64,000 nt of DNA, from NCBI RefSeq assembly GCF_016862975.1, contig NZ_BONZ01000031.1, positions 1 to 64,000 of the forward strand, written 5' to 3'. Position numbers and translations under genes: made by a program. Positions 34,917 to 43,976 of this stretch are shown piece by piece; positions within the stretch are counted from its first letter, which is position 1, and every line of letters starts with the position of its first letter. The DNA is from Rugosimonospora africana (GTDB taxonomy: Bacteria > Actinomycetota > Actinomycetes > Mycobacteriales > Micromonosporaceae). A model generated the notes under the pieces. The model saw only the letters and a list, made by a program, of their open reading frames with translations, searched no databases and was not told where the DNA came from.

Positions 34917-37499
34917 CTACGTTCGGCCGTCCCCGAGACCCCGCAGCGCACGGATCGCCTGCTGTCGCGAGGCGACGCCCAGGCGCACCAGGATCGCCGC
35001 CATGTGGTTGTCGACAGTGCGTTTGGACACCACGAGACGGGCCGCGATCTCGGCATTGGTGAGCCCTTCGGCCGCCCGGCCGAGGACATCGAGCTGGCGG
35101 TCGGTCAGCGCACCCGGATTGGCCCGCGTGCTCGGCCGGGGACCCCGGGGGATGCCGTCGATGCCGCGCTCGCGCAGCCAGCACCGCGCGCGGGCCGCCG
35201 CCACGGACGCGCCGAGCCGGTCCAGGGTACGCAGGCCCTCGAACGCGGTGGCCGGCTGCGGGGACTCGACGAGCTCCAGGGCCATCTCGTACGGGTTGAC
35301 GGCCTGGCTCCACAGCTGCGCGGCCTGCGACCAGTCGCCGGCCAGCCCGGCTGCGAAGGCCGGCGGGCAGCCCGGGAAGGCCGCGACGTCGCCACCGACC
35401 CGCCTGAGGTAGCGCAGGGCTTCGGCACGCAGGTACGGGTGGCCGATCCCGATGGCCAGCTCGACCAGTTCCCGCCCGAGCCGGCGTACCGCCTCGTCGT
35501 CGCCGCGCAGCCACGCCCCCTCGATGCGTGCCCCACCGGCGGAGGCCATCTTCTGCTGCTCGCCGGTCGCCGATGCCAGCGACCAGGCCCGCTCGATCAC
35601 CTCATCGGCCTGCGGCTCGCCTCGGCGGGCGAGGATCCGGCCGAGGAACGACAGCGGTGGTGCCGCGTTGGCGCCGGGGTCGTCCTCGGTGGCCAGCAGT
35701 GCGCGCAGCCGCCGTTCGGCCGGCTCCCAGTCGCCCTTCAGCAGCAGGATCTGGCACTGCTTGCCCTCGATGAAGTACGCCGCCCGAGTCAGTCCGTGCT
35801 CCCGCGCGGCCCGCTCGGCGATGTCGAGGTACGCCTTCGCCTCGACGTGGCGCTCCGTGCGGATCAGTGCCACGCCGAGGTTGTGCGCGACCACGGTCAG
35901 GTAGTCGCCGTGGTCGACCTCCCGGGCCAGCGCCACGGCTTCGCGCATGTCGTCGAAGCCGCCGTCGTCGCTCACCGACACCCGGGCCAGTCCCCGGTAG
36001 CCCAGCCCCCGGGCGCGGATGTCGGGCAGGTTCAGCGGACCCGCGACCTCGATGGCCCGATCGCACCAGGCGATCGACGACGCGAACTCGCCCCGCAAAC
36101 AGTGCTGCGCGCCGAGGGTCGAGTAGCACAGGGCCAGCTCGGGTCCCGGTCCCAGCGTTTCGAGGATGCCCAGGGCGCGTTCGGCCTTGGCAGCGGCCGC
36201 CTCCGGTTGCCCGACCGAGGTGCTCAGTCCCGCGGAGATGAGCAGCGCGTCGGCCAGTTCGACCGGCCGTGCGCCCATCCGGTCCCAGATGGCGACCGCC
36301 CGGTCGGCCTGCCCGGCGGCCTCGGCCAGCCGGTTGATGGCGAACAGAGCCTTGGCCGCACAACCGTGCAGCCGTGCCGTGGCCGCCGGGTCGCCGTTGT
36401 CCCGGCGCGCCAGAGCGAGCGCGGCGAGCGTCGCCGCCTCGCGGTAGCTCTTCGCGGCCAGGGCCGCCCTCGCGGCAGACGGGGCGTACGCGGTGACGGT
36501 CGCGTCGTCGCCCGCGGCGGCGGCGTGGTGGACGATGAGAGAGGCATCCGCGCCGACCGCAAGCAGCCCGGCCAGTACCCGCCGGTTGCAGTCGATACGC
36601 CGGGCGGGGGACAGCGACGCCTCCACCACCCGCCTGGCCAGCTCGTGCCGGAAGCGCACCTGCGCCCCGGATCCGTCCAGCACCCCCGCCCGGCGGGCGT
36701 CCTCCAACTGCTGGGCGGCTCGACCGGCCAGCAGCTTCACCAGGTCGGGCCAGGGGCCGCCCGGAATGACGCTGAGCACCTGGAGCAGTTCGCGTACCGC
36801 CAGCGGGAGCCGGCCGACCCGGGTGAGGACGGCGTCCTCGACCGACGCCGGTACCCACGATCCGGCGGAGTCGATCACCTCGGCGAGGTAGAACGGGTTC
36901 CCGCCGACGAGCGAGACCACCCGCGCCGGGTCGAGCCCCGCCTCGGCGGCGAGCCGGCCGACCGCCTCCGCGGACAACCCGTGCAGCGGGATGCGCCGCA
37001 GCCCGCTGTGGGCAAGCGACCCCAGGATGCGTCGCAGCGGATGGATCGGCGACAGTTCCTCGTCCCGGTAGCTCAGCGCCAGTACAGCGGGAAGCCCGTC
37101 GACGCGACGCGCGAGGTAGCGGATCACGTCCAGCGAGGCGTCATCGGCCCAGTGGACGTCCTCGACCACGACCACCGCCGGGGAGGCGGGGCGCCGCAGG
37201 TAGGCCATCAGCGCGTCGATGAGCCTGTCGCGGTCCAGCCCCGGATCGCCCAGCTGATTGTTGGGTTGGCCGGCCATGTCCCGGAACGGCCCCAGCATGC
37301 GCGGTGTCGACAGGTCGTCGCAGGCACCCCAGAGGACGCGGACGGGCCGGTCGAGGTCCCGCACGAAGGCCCGCAGCAGGCTGGTCTTGCCGATGCCCGC
37401 CTCGCCCGAGACCAGCACGGTGCAGCCGGCGCCCCGCCTGGCCGAGTCGAACACGCCGCGCAGGATGCGCAGCTGCTCGCTACGTTCGACCAGCTCCAC
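34917..37499 (-). CDS. LAL-type LuxR-family transcriptional regulator
   Basis: About 860 residues, the usual size for large ATP-binding LuxR regulators. It begins VELVERSEQL, with Walker A GEAGIGKTS at 32-40 and Walker B VVVVEDVHWADD near 120. A long helical, TPR-like middle region follows. The C-terminal LuxR helix-turn-helix contains LTDRQLDVLGRAAEGLTNAE and SKRTVDNHMAAILVRLGV. GTG 37499 with AGGGGA upstream is the preferred start; ATG 37532 is possible. Such proteins act as ATP- and ligand-gated activators of neighbouring operons. Position directly upstream of the right block on the same strand makes it the best candidate controller of the large array. Activity and ligand are unknown. Confidence 0.88.
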   Translation of the reverse strand: MELVERSEQLRILRGVFDSARRGAGCTVLVSGEAGIGKTSLLRAFVRDLDRPVRVLWGACDDLSTPRMLGPFRDMAGQPNNQLGDPGLDRDRLIDALMAYLRRPASPAVVVVEDVHWADDASLDVIRYLARRVDGLPAVLALSYRDEELSPIHPLRRILGSLAHSGLRRIPLHGLSAEAVGRLAAEAGLDPARVVSLVGGNPFYLAEVIDSAGSWVPASVEDAVLTRVGRLPLAVRELLQVLSVIPGGPWPDLVKLLAGRAAQQLEDARRAGVLDGSGAQVRFRHELARRVVEASLSPARRIDCNRRVLAGLLAVGADASLIVHHAAAAGDDATVTAYAPSAARAALAAKSYREAATLAALALARRDNGDPAATARLHGCAAKALFAINRLAEAAGQADRAVAIWDRMGARPVELADALLISAGLSTSVGQPEAAAAKAERALGILETLGPGPELALCYSTLGAQHCLRGEFASSIAWCDRAIEVAGPLNLPDIRARGLGYRGLARVSVSDDGGFDDMREAVALAREVDHGDYLTVVAHNLGVALIRTERHVEAKAYLDIAERAAREHGLTRAAYFIEGKQCQILLLKGDWEPAERRLRALLATEDDPGANAAPPLSFLGRILARRGEPQADEVIERAWSLASATGEQQKMASAGGARIEGAWLRGDDEAVRRLGRELVELAIGIGHPYLRAEALRYLRRVGGDVAAFPGCPPAFAAGLAGDWSQAAQLWSQAVNPYEMALELVESPQPATAFEGLRTLDRLGASVAAARARCWLRERGIDGIPRGPRPSTRANPGALTDRQLDVLGRAAEGLTNAEIAARLVVSKRTVDNHMAAILVRLGVASRQQAIRALRGLGDGRT

Positions 37500-37605
37500 G
37501 GCCGTCCCCTGGGTCAGGCATCGTCCAAGCATCCCAGCACGTCGAACGCGCACTGCCAGCTCGGTCCAAGAACCGACAACCGCCCGCGAACGGCCTGGGT
37601 ATGGC

Positions 37606-38604
37606 TCAGGCCAGCAGCTGGAGCTGGTCGATGTGGACCGCGCCCAGCAGTCGCTGGCCGGCGACGAACCGCTCCACCTCGGCGACCGCGAATTCCCCCA
37701 GCCGCCGTACCTCGCTGCCCTGTGCCCCGGCCACGTGCGGCGTGATCCACACGTTGGGGAGTGCGCGCAGCGGGTGCCCCACCGGCAGCGGCTCCGGATC
37801 GGTGACGTCGAGGCAGGCGTCGATCCGCCCGGTCGCGCACGCCCGGGCGAGCGCGTCGGAGTCCACCAGGGAGCCACGGGCCGTGTTGACGACCACGGCT
37901 CCGTCCGGGAGCAGCGCGAGGCGCCGCTCGTCGATGAGGTGGTGGGTCTCCGGCAGCTGCGGGGCGTGCAGGGTCAACACGTCGCAGCGCCGGCACAGCT
38001 CGTCGACGTCGACCTGCTCGGCGCCCAGCTCGGCGGCGTGCGCGGATTCCAGGTACGGGTCGCTGACCAGCACCCGGTATCCGCCGGCGACCAGACGGGC
38101 GATGACTCGCCGGCCGATCCGGGATGCGCCGAGCACACCGACCGTCCGGCCGTCGTTGCCGTGCCGTTGCGCAAAACGCGGGAACCGACCGGCCGCGTAC
38201 GCGTTGGCCAGGCCGAACGCGCGCTTGCCGGCGAGCGTGATGACCGCGAGCGTGTAGTCGACGACCGGGCCGGCGTTGGCGTCCGCGGCCGAGGAGACCG
38301 CGACCCCCCGGGCGAAGACTTCGGCACCGACGTGTGCCTTGACCGAGCCGGCCGCGTGTATCACCGCCCGAAGCCGCGGCGCGGCGTCGAGTACCGGTGC
38401 GGTCAGCCGGGGGCAGGACCATCCGGTCACCAGTACCTCGACCGATGCCAGCCGCTCGCGGAGCGCCGGATCGTCGAAGTCCTCGGTCGCCTCCGGCGCC
38501 AGCAGTTCGAGCGCGTCCGCGAGCCGGGTGAGCAGGTCCGGCGGGAACACAGCCGGGGCGACGGACCGGGACATCGCCATCAGTCCGGGGCGACGTTGGC
38601 GCAC
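37606..38604 (-). CDS. D-isomer-specific 2-hydroxyacid dehydrogenase
   Basis: A 332-residue NAD(P)-dependent dehydrogenase of the 3-phosphoglycerate/formate/glyoxylate type. The nucleotide-binding motif is VGVLGASRIGRRVIARL, with an acidic residue after beta-2 (VLVSDPYLE) favouring NAD. Catalytic residues follow the family pattern: Arg in VVNTARGSLVDSDAL, the Glu-like position in CLDVTDPEPLP, and His in NVWITPHVAGA. The GTG start at 38604 has GGGAG upstream. It is divergent from a sugar ABC operon across 236 bases and may process an acid released in sugar catabolism; this link is by position only. A partial LacI-like dyad lies 17 bases before the start. Confidence 0.85.
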   Translation of the reverse strand: MRQRRPGLMAMSRSVAPAVFPPDLLTRLADALELLAPEATEDFDDPALRERLASVEVLVTGWSCPRLTAPVLDAAPRLRAVIHAAGSVKAHVGAEVFARGVAVSSAADANAGPVVDYTLAVITLAGKRAFGLANAYAAGRFPRFAQRHGNDGRTVGVLGASRIGRRVIARLVAGGYRVLVSDPYLESAHAAELGAEQVDVDELCRRCDVLTLHAPQLPETHHLIDERRLALLPDGAVVVNTARGSLVDSDALARACATGRIDACLDVTDPEPLPVGHPLRALPNVWITPHVAGAQGSEVRRLGEFAVAEVERFVAGQRLLGAVHIDQLQLLA

Positions 38605-38620
38605 GGCAGCTCCCGATCGG

Positions 38621-38636
38621 TAGAAAACGTCTCCTA
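38621..38636. promoter_or_regulatory. Imperfect LacI-like dyad upstream of the dehydrogenase gene
   Basis: TAGAAAACGTCTCCTA is palindromic at 12 of 16 positions around a central CG, the usual shape of LacI/GalR operators. It sits 17 bases before the GTG of the dehydrogenase. It differs from the AAAGCTTT sites nearby, so a different regulator may use it, or it may be chance. Confidence 0.3.
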
Positions 38637-38720
38637 CGGTGGAGCCGGACTCTATTCGGCAGCGATGACGAGGTCAACCGGCCGTCACCCGAAGCTGCGT
38701 GTCCAAATTGTATCGAGGTC

Positions 38721-38750
38721 TTGACGGATACATAGAAAAGCTTTTAGGTT
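38721..38750 (+). promoter_or_regulatory. Promoter with embedded AAAAGCTTTT operator for the first ABC operon
   Basis: TTGACG at 38721-38726 and TAGGTT at 38745-38750 form a -35/-10 pair with 18 bases between them. The perfect 10-bp palindrome AAAAGCTTTT (38736-38745) lies between and touches the -10. A near copy lies before lacI at 43729-43738. A repressor bound here would block the polymerase. About 90 bases separate it from the first permease start. Confidence 0.65.
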
Positions 38751-38840
38751 CGGTCACCACACGGAACGAAGTGGTCCTCATCACTGTCGTCCGACCGCAC
38801 CGGTCCGGCGGGCCGGCACCGCACCGCCGTGGAGGAGCCC

Positions 38841-39836
38841 GTGTCACTGCGAGCCCGACCGGTTACGGCCCAGCCCCGGGCGGCGAGGCCGACCCGGGCC
38901 GGTGTGCCGCCGGCACCGGAAGCGACGCCGCGCGGACGGTGGCACCGGCGGTGGCGGCGTGACTGGATCCTGCTCGCGTTCATGGTGCCGGGCCTGCTGT
39001 ACTACGCGATCTTCCAGTACGGCGCGCTGTTCGGCAGCAGCCTCGCGTTCCTGGACTACGTGCCGTTCCTCGGGCTGGGCGGCAGCCGGTGGATCGGCCT
39101 GCAGAACTTTCAGCGCCTCTTCGACGACCCGGACTTCTGGCACGCCGCGCTGAACACGCTGGAGATCTCGCTGCTTCAGCTGGTCTTCTTCTTCCCCGCA
39201 CCGCTGGCCCTGGCGATGCTGCTGCACAGCCTCACCCACACCCGCCTCAAGCGGTTCGTGCAGAGTGTGGTCTACCTGCCGCACTTCATCTCGTGGGTCA
39301 TCGTGGTCGCGCTGTTCCAGCAGATGCTCGGCGCCACCGGGGTACTCAACGGAGTGCTGGCCGACACCGGCCTGCACACCGTGCAGATCCTCGGCAACCC
39401 CGACGCGTTCAAGCCAATGGTGGTGGCCCAGGTCATCTGGAAGGACACCGGTTGGGGCACGATCATCTTCCTGGCCGCGCTGGCCCAGGTCGACGAGCAG
39501 CTCTACGAGGCCGTCGCCATCGACGGGGCGGGCGCGTTGCGCCGGTTCTGGCATGTGACCCTGCCGGCGATCCGTCCGGTGATCGTGCTCCTGCTGATCC
39601 TGCGCCTCGGCGACATCCTGTCGGTCGGCTTCGAGCAGATCCTGCTGCAGCGCGATGCGGTCGGCCCGGGCGCCGCCGAAATCATCGACACCTTCGTCTA
39701 CTTCCATGGAATCGGGTCGGGCGACTTCGGGTACGCCGCGGCCGCCGGGCTGTTCAAGGGCGTGATCGGTGTGATCCTGGTGTACTGCGCCAACAAGGTC
39801 TCCCACCGGCTCGGTGAGTCGGGGGTGTACCGGTGA
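38841..39836 (+). CDS. Sugar ABC transporter permease (LplB-like)
   Basis: A 331-residue inner-membrane permease with six predicted membrane spans after a basic cytoplasmic N-terminus (RWHRRWRRDWILLAFMVPGL). The EAA loop contacting the ATPase is seen as EQLYEAVAIDGAGALRRFWHVTLP. Size and sequence fit the LplB/polysaccharide-type subgroup of carbohydrate importers. GTG 38841 is chosen over GTG 38829 because GGAGGAG lies just before it. Its stop overlaps the next permease start as GTGA. No ATPase gene lies nearby; in actinomycetes a shared ATPase such as MsiK usually serves many such importers (known for the group, not shown here). Probably repressed by the LacI protein encoded downstream. Confidence 0.9.
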   Translation: MSLRARPVTAQPRAARPTRAGVPPAPEATPRGRWHRRWRRDWILLAFMVPGLLYYAIFQYGALFGSSLAFLDYVPFLGLGGSRWIGLQNFQRLFDDPDFWHAALNTLEISLLQLVFFFPAPLALAMLLHSLTHTRLKRFVQSVVYLPHFISWVIVVALFQQMLGATGVLNGVLADTGLHTVQILGNPDAFKPMVVAQVIWKDTGWGTIIFLAALAQVDEQLYEAVAIDGAGALRRFWHVTLPAIRPVIVLLLILRLGDILSVGFEQILLQRDAVGPGAAEIIDTFVYFHGIGSGDFGYAAAAGLFKGVIGVILVYCANKVSHRLGESGVYR

Positions 39837-40732
39837 AGCCTCGCCGCGGCGTGCGTCCCGCCTGGCAGGAGCCGCCACACCCGCTGACCAGTACCGCCAA
39901 GGCGGTCGCGATCGTGGTCGTCATCGCGCTGGTCGCCGTGCCGTTCCTGGTCGTCGTCTCGACCAGCCTCGCGTCCCCGGCCGACGTGGTCGCCAACGGC
40001 GGCTGGGTCATCTGGCCCGAGCACCCGTCCTTCGCCGCGTACTCGCAGATCCTCGCCGGCGGCGTGGTCAGCCGCGCCACACTGGTCAGCGCGGGGGTGA
40101 CCATCGTCGGCACCGCCTGCAGCCTGACCGCCACCGTGCTGCTGGCCTACGCACTGAGCCGGCCGAAGGTGTTCGGCGGCAAGCCGATCACGCTGCTGGT
40201 GCTGTTCACGTTCCTGTTCCCGCCCGGCATCATCCCGGCATACCTCGTGGTGAAGCAGACGGGTCTGCTCGACTCGTACGCGGCGCTCATCGCACCGGTA
40301 CTGGTCAACACCTTCAACCTGGTGGTGATGCGCGGGTTCTTCCAGTCGGTACCCGCGGAGCTGTACGAGGCGGCACGGCTGGACGGTGCCTCCGAGTGGG
40401 CGATGCTGAGCCGGATCACCATCCCGTTGTCCCGTGCCGTACTCGCCGTGGTCGGCCTGTTCTACGCCGTCTCGTACTGGAACTCGTGGTTCAACGCCCT
40501 GCTCTACATCGACACGCCGACCAGGTGGCCACTGCAGCTCGTGCTGCGTACCTACGTGTTGGCGGGTGGCCAGATCGCGGATCCGTCAACGAGTGAGGCG
40601 GGTCTGCTCTCCGCCCCGCAGACCGTCCAGATGGCCGTGGTGGTCCTGGCCACCATCCCGATCGTGCTGGTCTATCCGTTCCTGCAGCGCTTCTTCGTCA
40701 AGGGCGTACTGAGCGGGGCGATCAAGAGCTGA
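39833..40732 (+). CDS. Sugar ABC transporter permease (LplC/YtcP-like)
   Basis: A 299-residue partner permease with six predicted spans and the EAA loop AELYEAARLDGASEWAMLSRITIP. The C-terminus ends FVKGVLSGAIKS, the usual ending of this subgroup (KGxxxGAxKx). The GTG start overlaps the previous stop by four bases, so the two permeases are made together. It is followed after 39 bases by the solute-binding lipoprotein gene, a permease-permease-binding protein order typical of LplB/LplC-type systems. Confidence 0.9.
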   Translation: MKPRRGVRPAWQEPPHPLTSTAKAVAIVVVIALVAVPFLVVVSTSLASPADVVANGGWVIWPEHPSFAAYSQILAGGVVSRATLVSAGVTIVGTACSLTATVLLAYALSRPKVFGGKPITLLVLFTFLFPPGIIPAYLVVKQTGLLDSYAALIAPVLVNTFNLVVMRGFFQSVPAELYEAARLDGASEWAMLSRITIPLSRAVLAVVGLFYAVSYWNSWFNALLYIDTPTRWPLQLVLRTYVLAGGQIADPSTSEAGLLSAPQTVQMAVVVLATIPIVLVYPFLQRFFVKGVLSGAIKS

Positions 40733-40771
40733 ACCGCGCCCCGCCCGGCCGCTCGGAGAAAGGACTCCCAG

Positions 40772-42481
40772 ATGAGCGACTCACCCGACCTCTTTCTCCC
40801 CAGCCGCTTGACCGGCCCGCCCACAAACCGAGCTGGCCTGACGGCCGTATCCCGGCGCAGCCTGTTCAAGGCGATCGGGCTCGGCGCCACGGCCATCGCC
40901 GCGCCGGCGCTACTCGCCTCGTGCGGCAAGGGCAGCGGCGGCTCGGTCAGCAACGCCGGTGTGGCCAAGGTGCCGTGGCCGACGTACCAGCCGTTCGCCG
41001 GCCCACCGCCGGATCTGCCGGGTACCGCCGCCGGTGTGCAGGCCGGCTACACGAAGTACCCGAGCAGCCTGGTGAGCGCGGTCAAGGCGAAGCCGGGCGA
41101 CGGCTCCAGGGTCAGGGCGGTGGCCATCACGTACGGCACTCCGCCGAGACCGGTCAGCCAGAACAAGCTGTGGCAGGCGGTCAACGACAGGCTCGGCATC
41201 GACCTGGACTTCCTGCTCATCCCGGATGCCGACTTCGACACGAAGATGGCCACCCTGATCTCCGGCGACGACCTGCCGGACATCATCAGCATCGGCGGCG
41301 GCCACCACCTGCCGCACGAGCAGGAGTTCGTCTCGAGCGAATGCGCGGACCTGTCGGACTACCTGAGCGGCGACAAGATAAAGGATTACCCGAACCTCGC
41401 GAACCTGCCGCAGTATGCCTGGCAGGGGATGGGACGGATCAAGGGGCGGATCTACGGGATACCGCTGGAACGTCCGCTGCCCGGCTGGGCGATGTTCATC
41501 GACCGCGACGCGTTCAACTCGGTCGGAGCCAACGACGCTTCCTGGACCAAGGACGAGTTCGCCTCGGCGGTCAAGGCGCTGAGCAAGAACAAGCAGTACG
41601 GCATGGGCGCCAGCAAGAGCAACCAGTTCGGCCTTCGCCAGTACCACTGCGGGTCCTTCGGCGCGGCCAACGACTGGAAGCTCTACGGCGGCAACTTCGT
41701 CCGGGCCGATACATTGCCGGAATTCAAGGAGGCACTGGCCTTCGCCCGCGACCTGTTCGCCGCCGGCGCCTACTACCCGGACACCATGTCCATCAGCACC
41801 GTGGACATGAAGACCTACTTCTACAACGGCACGCTCAAGAGTGCGACGGACGGCCTGGCCGCGTACGCCCCCAACGTGACCAGTACCAAGGGGAAGTTCA
41901 CCGTCGACCTCGCTCTGCCGTTCCACGGCGGAAGCGCGACGCCGGGCATCTTCGCCGGTGGTGGCACCTTCGGGTACACCGTGTTGAAGAAGGCATCGCC
42001 GGAACGGATCCAGATGCTGCTGCGGGTCCTGGACTACCTGGCGGCGCCGTTCGGCAGCAAGGAGTACGAGTTCGTGCACTTCGGCATCGAGGGAACGCAC
42101 TTCACCCGGGCAGCCGACGGTACGCCGACTCCCACCGCGCTCTGGAAGGACGAGAACACCAGCGTCACCCTGCCGATCATCTACCTCGCGGAGGCGCCCC
42201 GGGTGCTCTACTTCGCGGGCGTCGACGCGCAGTCGGTCAAGCGGCTGCACGACTGGGAGGCCAAGGCGGTACCGGTCGCCGTCAAGAATCCGGCCAGCGG
42301 CCTGGTCTCGGACACCAACAACCGCACCGGCACCGTCCTCAACCAGAACCTCAACGACGGGATCAACGCCATCATCACCGGCAAGACGCCTCTGGACGGC
42401 TGGGAGGCGATCGTCAAGAAGTGGCGCGACGACGGCGGCGACAGGATCGCCGAGGAGTACGCCAAGGAGTACGCCGGCTGA
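40772..42481 (+). CDS. Extracellular solute-binding lipoprotein of sugar ABC importer (LplA-like, Tat-type signal)
   Basis: A 569-residue binding protein, longer than the usual 400-450 and consistent with LplA-like oligosaccharide or uronate-oligomer binders. The signal region has a twin-arginine motif SRRSLFKAIG at 27-36, a hydrophobic stretch, and the lipobox LLASC with lipid-modified Cys51. This points to Tat export as a lipoprotein. The mature part shows the two-lobe type 1 binding protein pattern (VNDRLGIDLDFLLIPDADFD, MATLISGDDLPDII). AAAGGACT before the ATG at 40772 is the ribosome site. A hairpin follows the stop. The ligand is unknown; the nearby secreted GH2 enzyme suggests a glycoside product. 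Confidence 0.9.
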   Translation: MSDSPDLFLPSRLTGPPTNRAGLTAVSRRSLFKAIGLGATAIAAPALLASCGKGSGGSVSNAGVAKVPWPTYQPFAGPPPDLPGTAAGVQAGYTKYPSSLVSAVKAKPGDGSRVRAVAITYGTPPRPVSQNKLWQAVNDRLGIDLDFLLIPDADFDTKMATLISGDDLPDIISIGGGHHLPHEQEFVSSECADLSDYLSGDKIKDYPNLANLPQYAWQGMGRIKGRIYGIPLERPLPGWAMFIDRDAFNSVGANDASWTKDEFASAVKALSKNKQYGMGASKSNQFGLRQYHCGSFGAANDWKLYGGNFVRADTLPEFKEALAFARDLFAAGAYYPDTMSISTVDMKTYFYNGTLKSATDGLAAYAPNVTSTKGKFTVDLALPFHGGSATPGIFAGGGTFGYTVLKKASPERIQMLLRVLDYLAAPFGSKEYEFVHFGIEGTHFTRAADGTPTPTALWKDENTSVTLPIIYLAEAPRVLYFAGVDAQSVKRLHDWEAKAVPVAVKNPASGLVSDTNNRTGTVLNQNLNDGINAIITGKTPLDGWEAIVKKWRDDGGDRIAEEYAKEYAG

Positions 42482-42501
42482 GCTGACCACGGGACAGCCG
42501 A

Positions 42502-42537
42502 CTCCCGGGGCCGCGCCCATCGGCGTGACCCCGGGAG
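42502..42537 (+). terminator. Hairpin after the first ABC operon
   Basis: CTCCCGGGG (42502-42510) pairs perfectly with CCCCGGGAG (42529-42537); the 18-base interior can form extra pairs (CCG/CGG). It begins 21 bases after the lipoprotein stop. No T run follows, as is common in high-GC actinomycetes. It overlaps the first unit of the 15-bp repeat. Confidence 0.6.
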
Positions 42538-42623
42538 CGTCGTGCTTGGGGGCGTCGTGGTCGGGAGTGTCGTGGGTGGGAGCGTCGTGGGTGGGAGCGT
42601 CGGGGTCAGGAGCGTCGGGGTCA
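42534..42623. repeat. 15-bp minisatellite, six units, reaching the lacI stop codon
   Basis: Six adjacent 15-base units with consensus near GGAGCGTCGTGGGTG fill the space between the convergent ABC and lacI genes. The last unit includes the lacI stop codon. Units four to six differ from each other by few bases, suggesting recent expansion. Confidence 0.85.
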
Positions 42624-43661
42624 GCCGGCGAGCGGGCGGACCGAGTCGCGGATCACCAGGTGGGTTCCGAGCATGACGTGCTCCCGCCCCGACGTCTCCC
42701 GGGACGACTCGGTCGCCAGCCGCACGGCGGTCCGGCCCAACTCCGCCTGCGGTACCCGCACGGTGGTCAGCGGCGGGTTGAAGTCCGCCGCGCTGGGCAC
42801 GTCGTCGTACCCGACGATCGAGACGTCGTCCGGCACCCGCCGGCCGGCCTCGCGCAGCGCGGCGATCGCGCCCGCGGCGACCCCGTCGTTGCCGGCGAAG
42901 ATGGCGGTGAACTCCGGCCCCGACTCCAGTAGCGCGCGCATCCGCAGGTACCCGCCGTCCCGGTCCCACGGGCCGTGACTGATCATCACCGGATCGACCG
43001 GCAGCCCGTACATGGCCAGTGCCGACCGGTAGCCCTCCACCCGCTGGTCGGAGGTGGTCAACCCGACCGGCCCGGCGACCATGAGGATCTTCCGGTGGCC
43101 GGCCGTCAACAGGTGCGTCGTGGCGGCGTGCGCTCCGCCCACGTTCTCATACTCCACGCTGATCGCCGGGAAGTCCGGACCCAGCGACGGCCGGGCGCAC
43201 AGCACCAGCCGGCTGCCGGCATTCTCCAGCCCCTGGGCGTAGCCCCGCATCCGTTCCCGGTAATCATCGTTCTCGACCACCCCGCCGGCCAGGATGACCG
43301 CGTCCGCCCGCTGCTCGCGCATCAGGCGAACCACGTCGAGCTCGCGATCGGGATCGGCGTGGGTGGTGCACACCAGGCACAGCCGGTGCGCCAGCGTGGC
43401 CTGCTCCTCGACGCCGGCCGCGATTCGGGCGAAGAACGGCGTGACCACCTCGGCCACCACGAGCGCGACCACCTTCGAGGTGGCTCCGTGCAGCGCCCGC
43501 GCGTGCGCGTTGACCACGTAGTCGAGTTCGCGGACCGCGCGCTCGACCCGAGCCCGCGTCTCGCCGGAGACGGGGTAGTCGCCGGAGAGCACCCGGGACA
43601 CGGTCGCCATGGAGACACCCGCCCGTTCGGCCACGTCCTTGATGCTGGGACGCTTTTTCAA
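42621..43661 (-). CDS. LacI-family transcriptional regulator
   Basis: A 346-residue LacI/GalR repressor. The helix-turn-helix is at the N-terminus (SIKDVAERAGVSMATVSRVL) with the hinge helix ending RALHGATSK. A periplasmic-binding-protein-like sugar domain follows, with motifs DAVILAG, HLLTAGHRKILMVAGP and FAGNDGVAAGAIAALREAG. The start is TTG at 43661, preceded by GAGG. It is convergent with the first ABC operon. Its own upstream region carries AAAAGCTTTA at 43729-43738, nearly the same as the AAAAGCTTTT palindrome in the ABC promoter. Autoregulation plus control of the ABC operon is therefore likely. The inducer is unknown. Confidence 0.9.
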   Translation of the reverse strand: MKKRPSIKDVAERAGVSMATVSRVLSGDYPVSGETRARVERAVRELDYVVNAHARALHGATSKVVALVVAEVVTPFFARIAAGVEEQATLAHRLCLVCTTHADPDRELDVVRLMREQRADAVILAGGVVENDDYRERMRGYAQGLENAGSRLVLCARPSLGPDFPAISVEYENVGGAHAATTHLLTAGHRKILMVAGPVGLTTSDQRVEGYRSALAMYGLPVDPVMISHGPWDRDGGYLRMRALLESGPEFTAIFAGNDGVAAGAIAALREAGRRVPDDVSIVGYDDVPSAADFNPPLTTVRVPQAELGRTAVRLATESSRETSGREHVMLGTHLVIRDSVRPLAG

Positions 43662-43728
43662 TGAATACCTCGTCCGGGTCCAGGGGCATGCCTCGTCTCC
43701 GTCCCGCTCGGACGGGAAACGCGTTGTG

Positions 43729-43738
43729 AAAAGCTTTA
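43729..43738. promoter_or_regulatory. AAAAGCTTTA operator upstream of lacI
   Basis: Core AAAGCTTT (43730-43737) is palindromic and nearly identical to the site at 38736-38745. It lies about 70 bases before the lacI TTG start. TAGTAA on the minus strand just beside it could be the lacI -10. It might also affect the plus-strand GH2 gene about 240 bases further on. Confidence 0.65.
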
Positions 43739-43801
43739 CTATACCGGTGTCCGCCGCGGGGGATGTAGCCCGGCGCCATCCCGGCCGTGGGGGCCAGAAA
43801 C

Positions 43802-43849
43802 ATTAAATTATGAACATATCTTGACATCGCTCGGACCGGGCTCCAGTCT
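43802..43849 (+). promoter_or_regulatory. AT-rich box and promoter candidate for the GH2 gene
   Basis: An AT-rich stretch starting ATTAAAT at 43802 ends in CTTGACA, giving TTGACA at 43821-43826 as -35. The matching -10 at 17 bases (CAGTCT) is weak. The same arrangement, ATTAAAT then CTTGACA 24-25 bases in all, occurs before the second ABC operon at 49248-49271. This is the only notable content of the 315-base gap besides the AAAGCTTT site. Confidence 0.5.
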
Positions 43850-43976
43850 CGACGTGGGTCGATGTGTCTCCAGCAGGCGGCCGAGGCGAAACTCGAACAA
43901 CGGCCAGATGTGTCTCCCGCCATCGGTGTGAGACCTGGACGTCACAAGCGCCCGTTGACCCGCAGAGAGGATTCCG

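Noticed and set aside
33759-38604. Classical secondary-metabolite gene cluster
   Set aside because: Apart from a terpene-synthase-like protein and regulators, there are no polyketide, peptide synthetase or tailoring genes.
42534-42623. CRISPR array
   Set aside because: The 15-bp units are directly adjacent with no spacers, and no cas genes are present.
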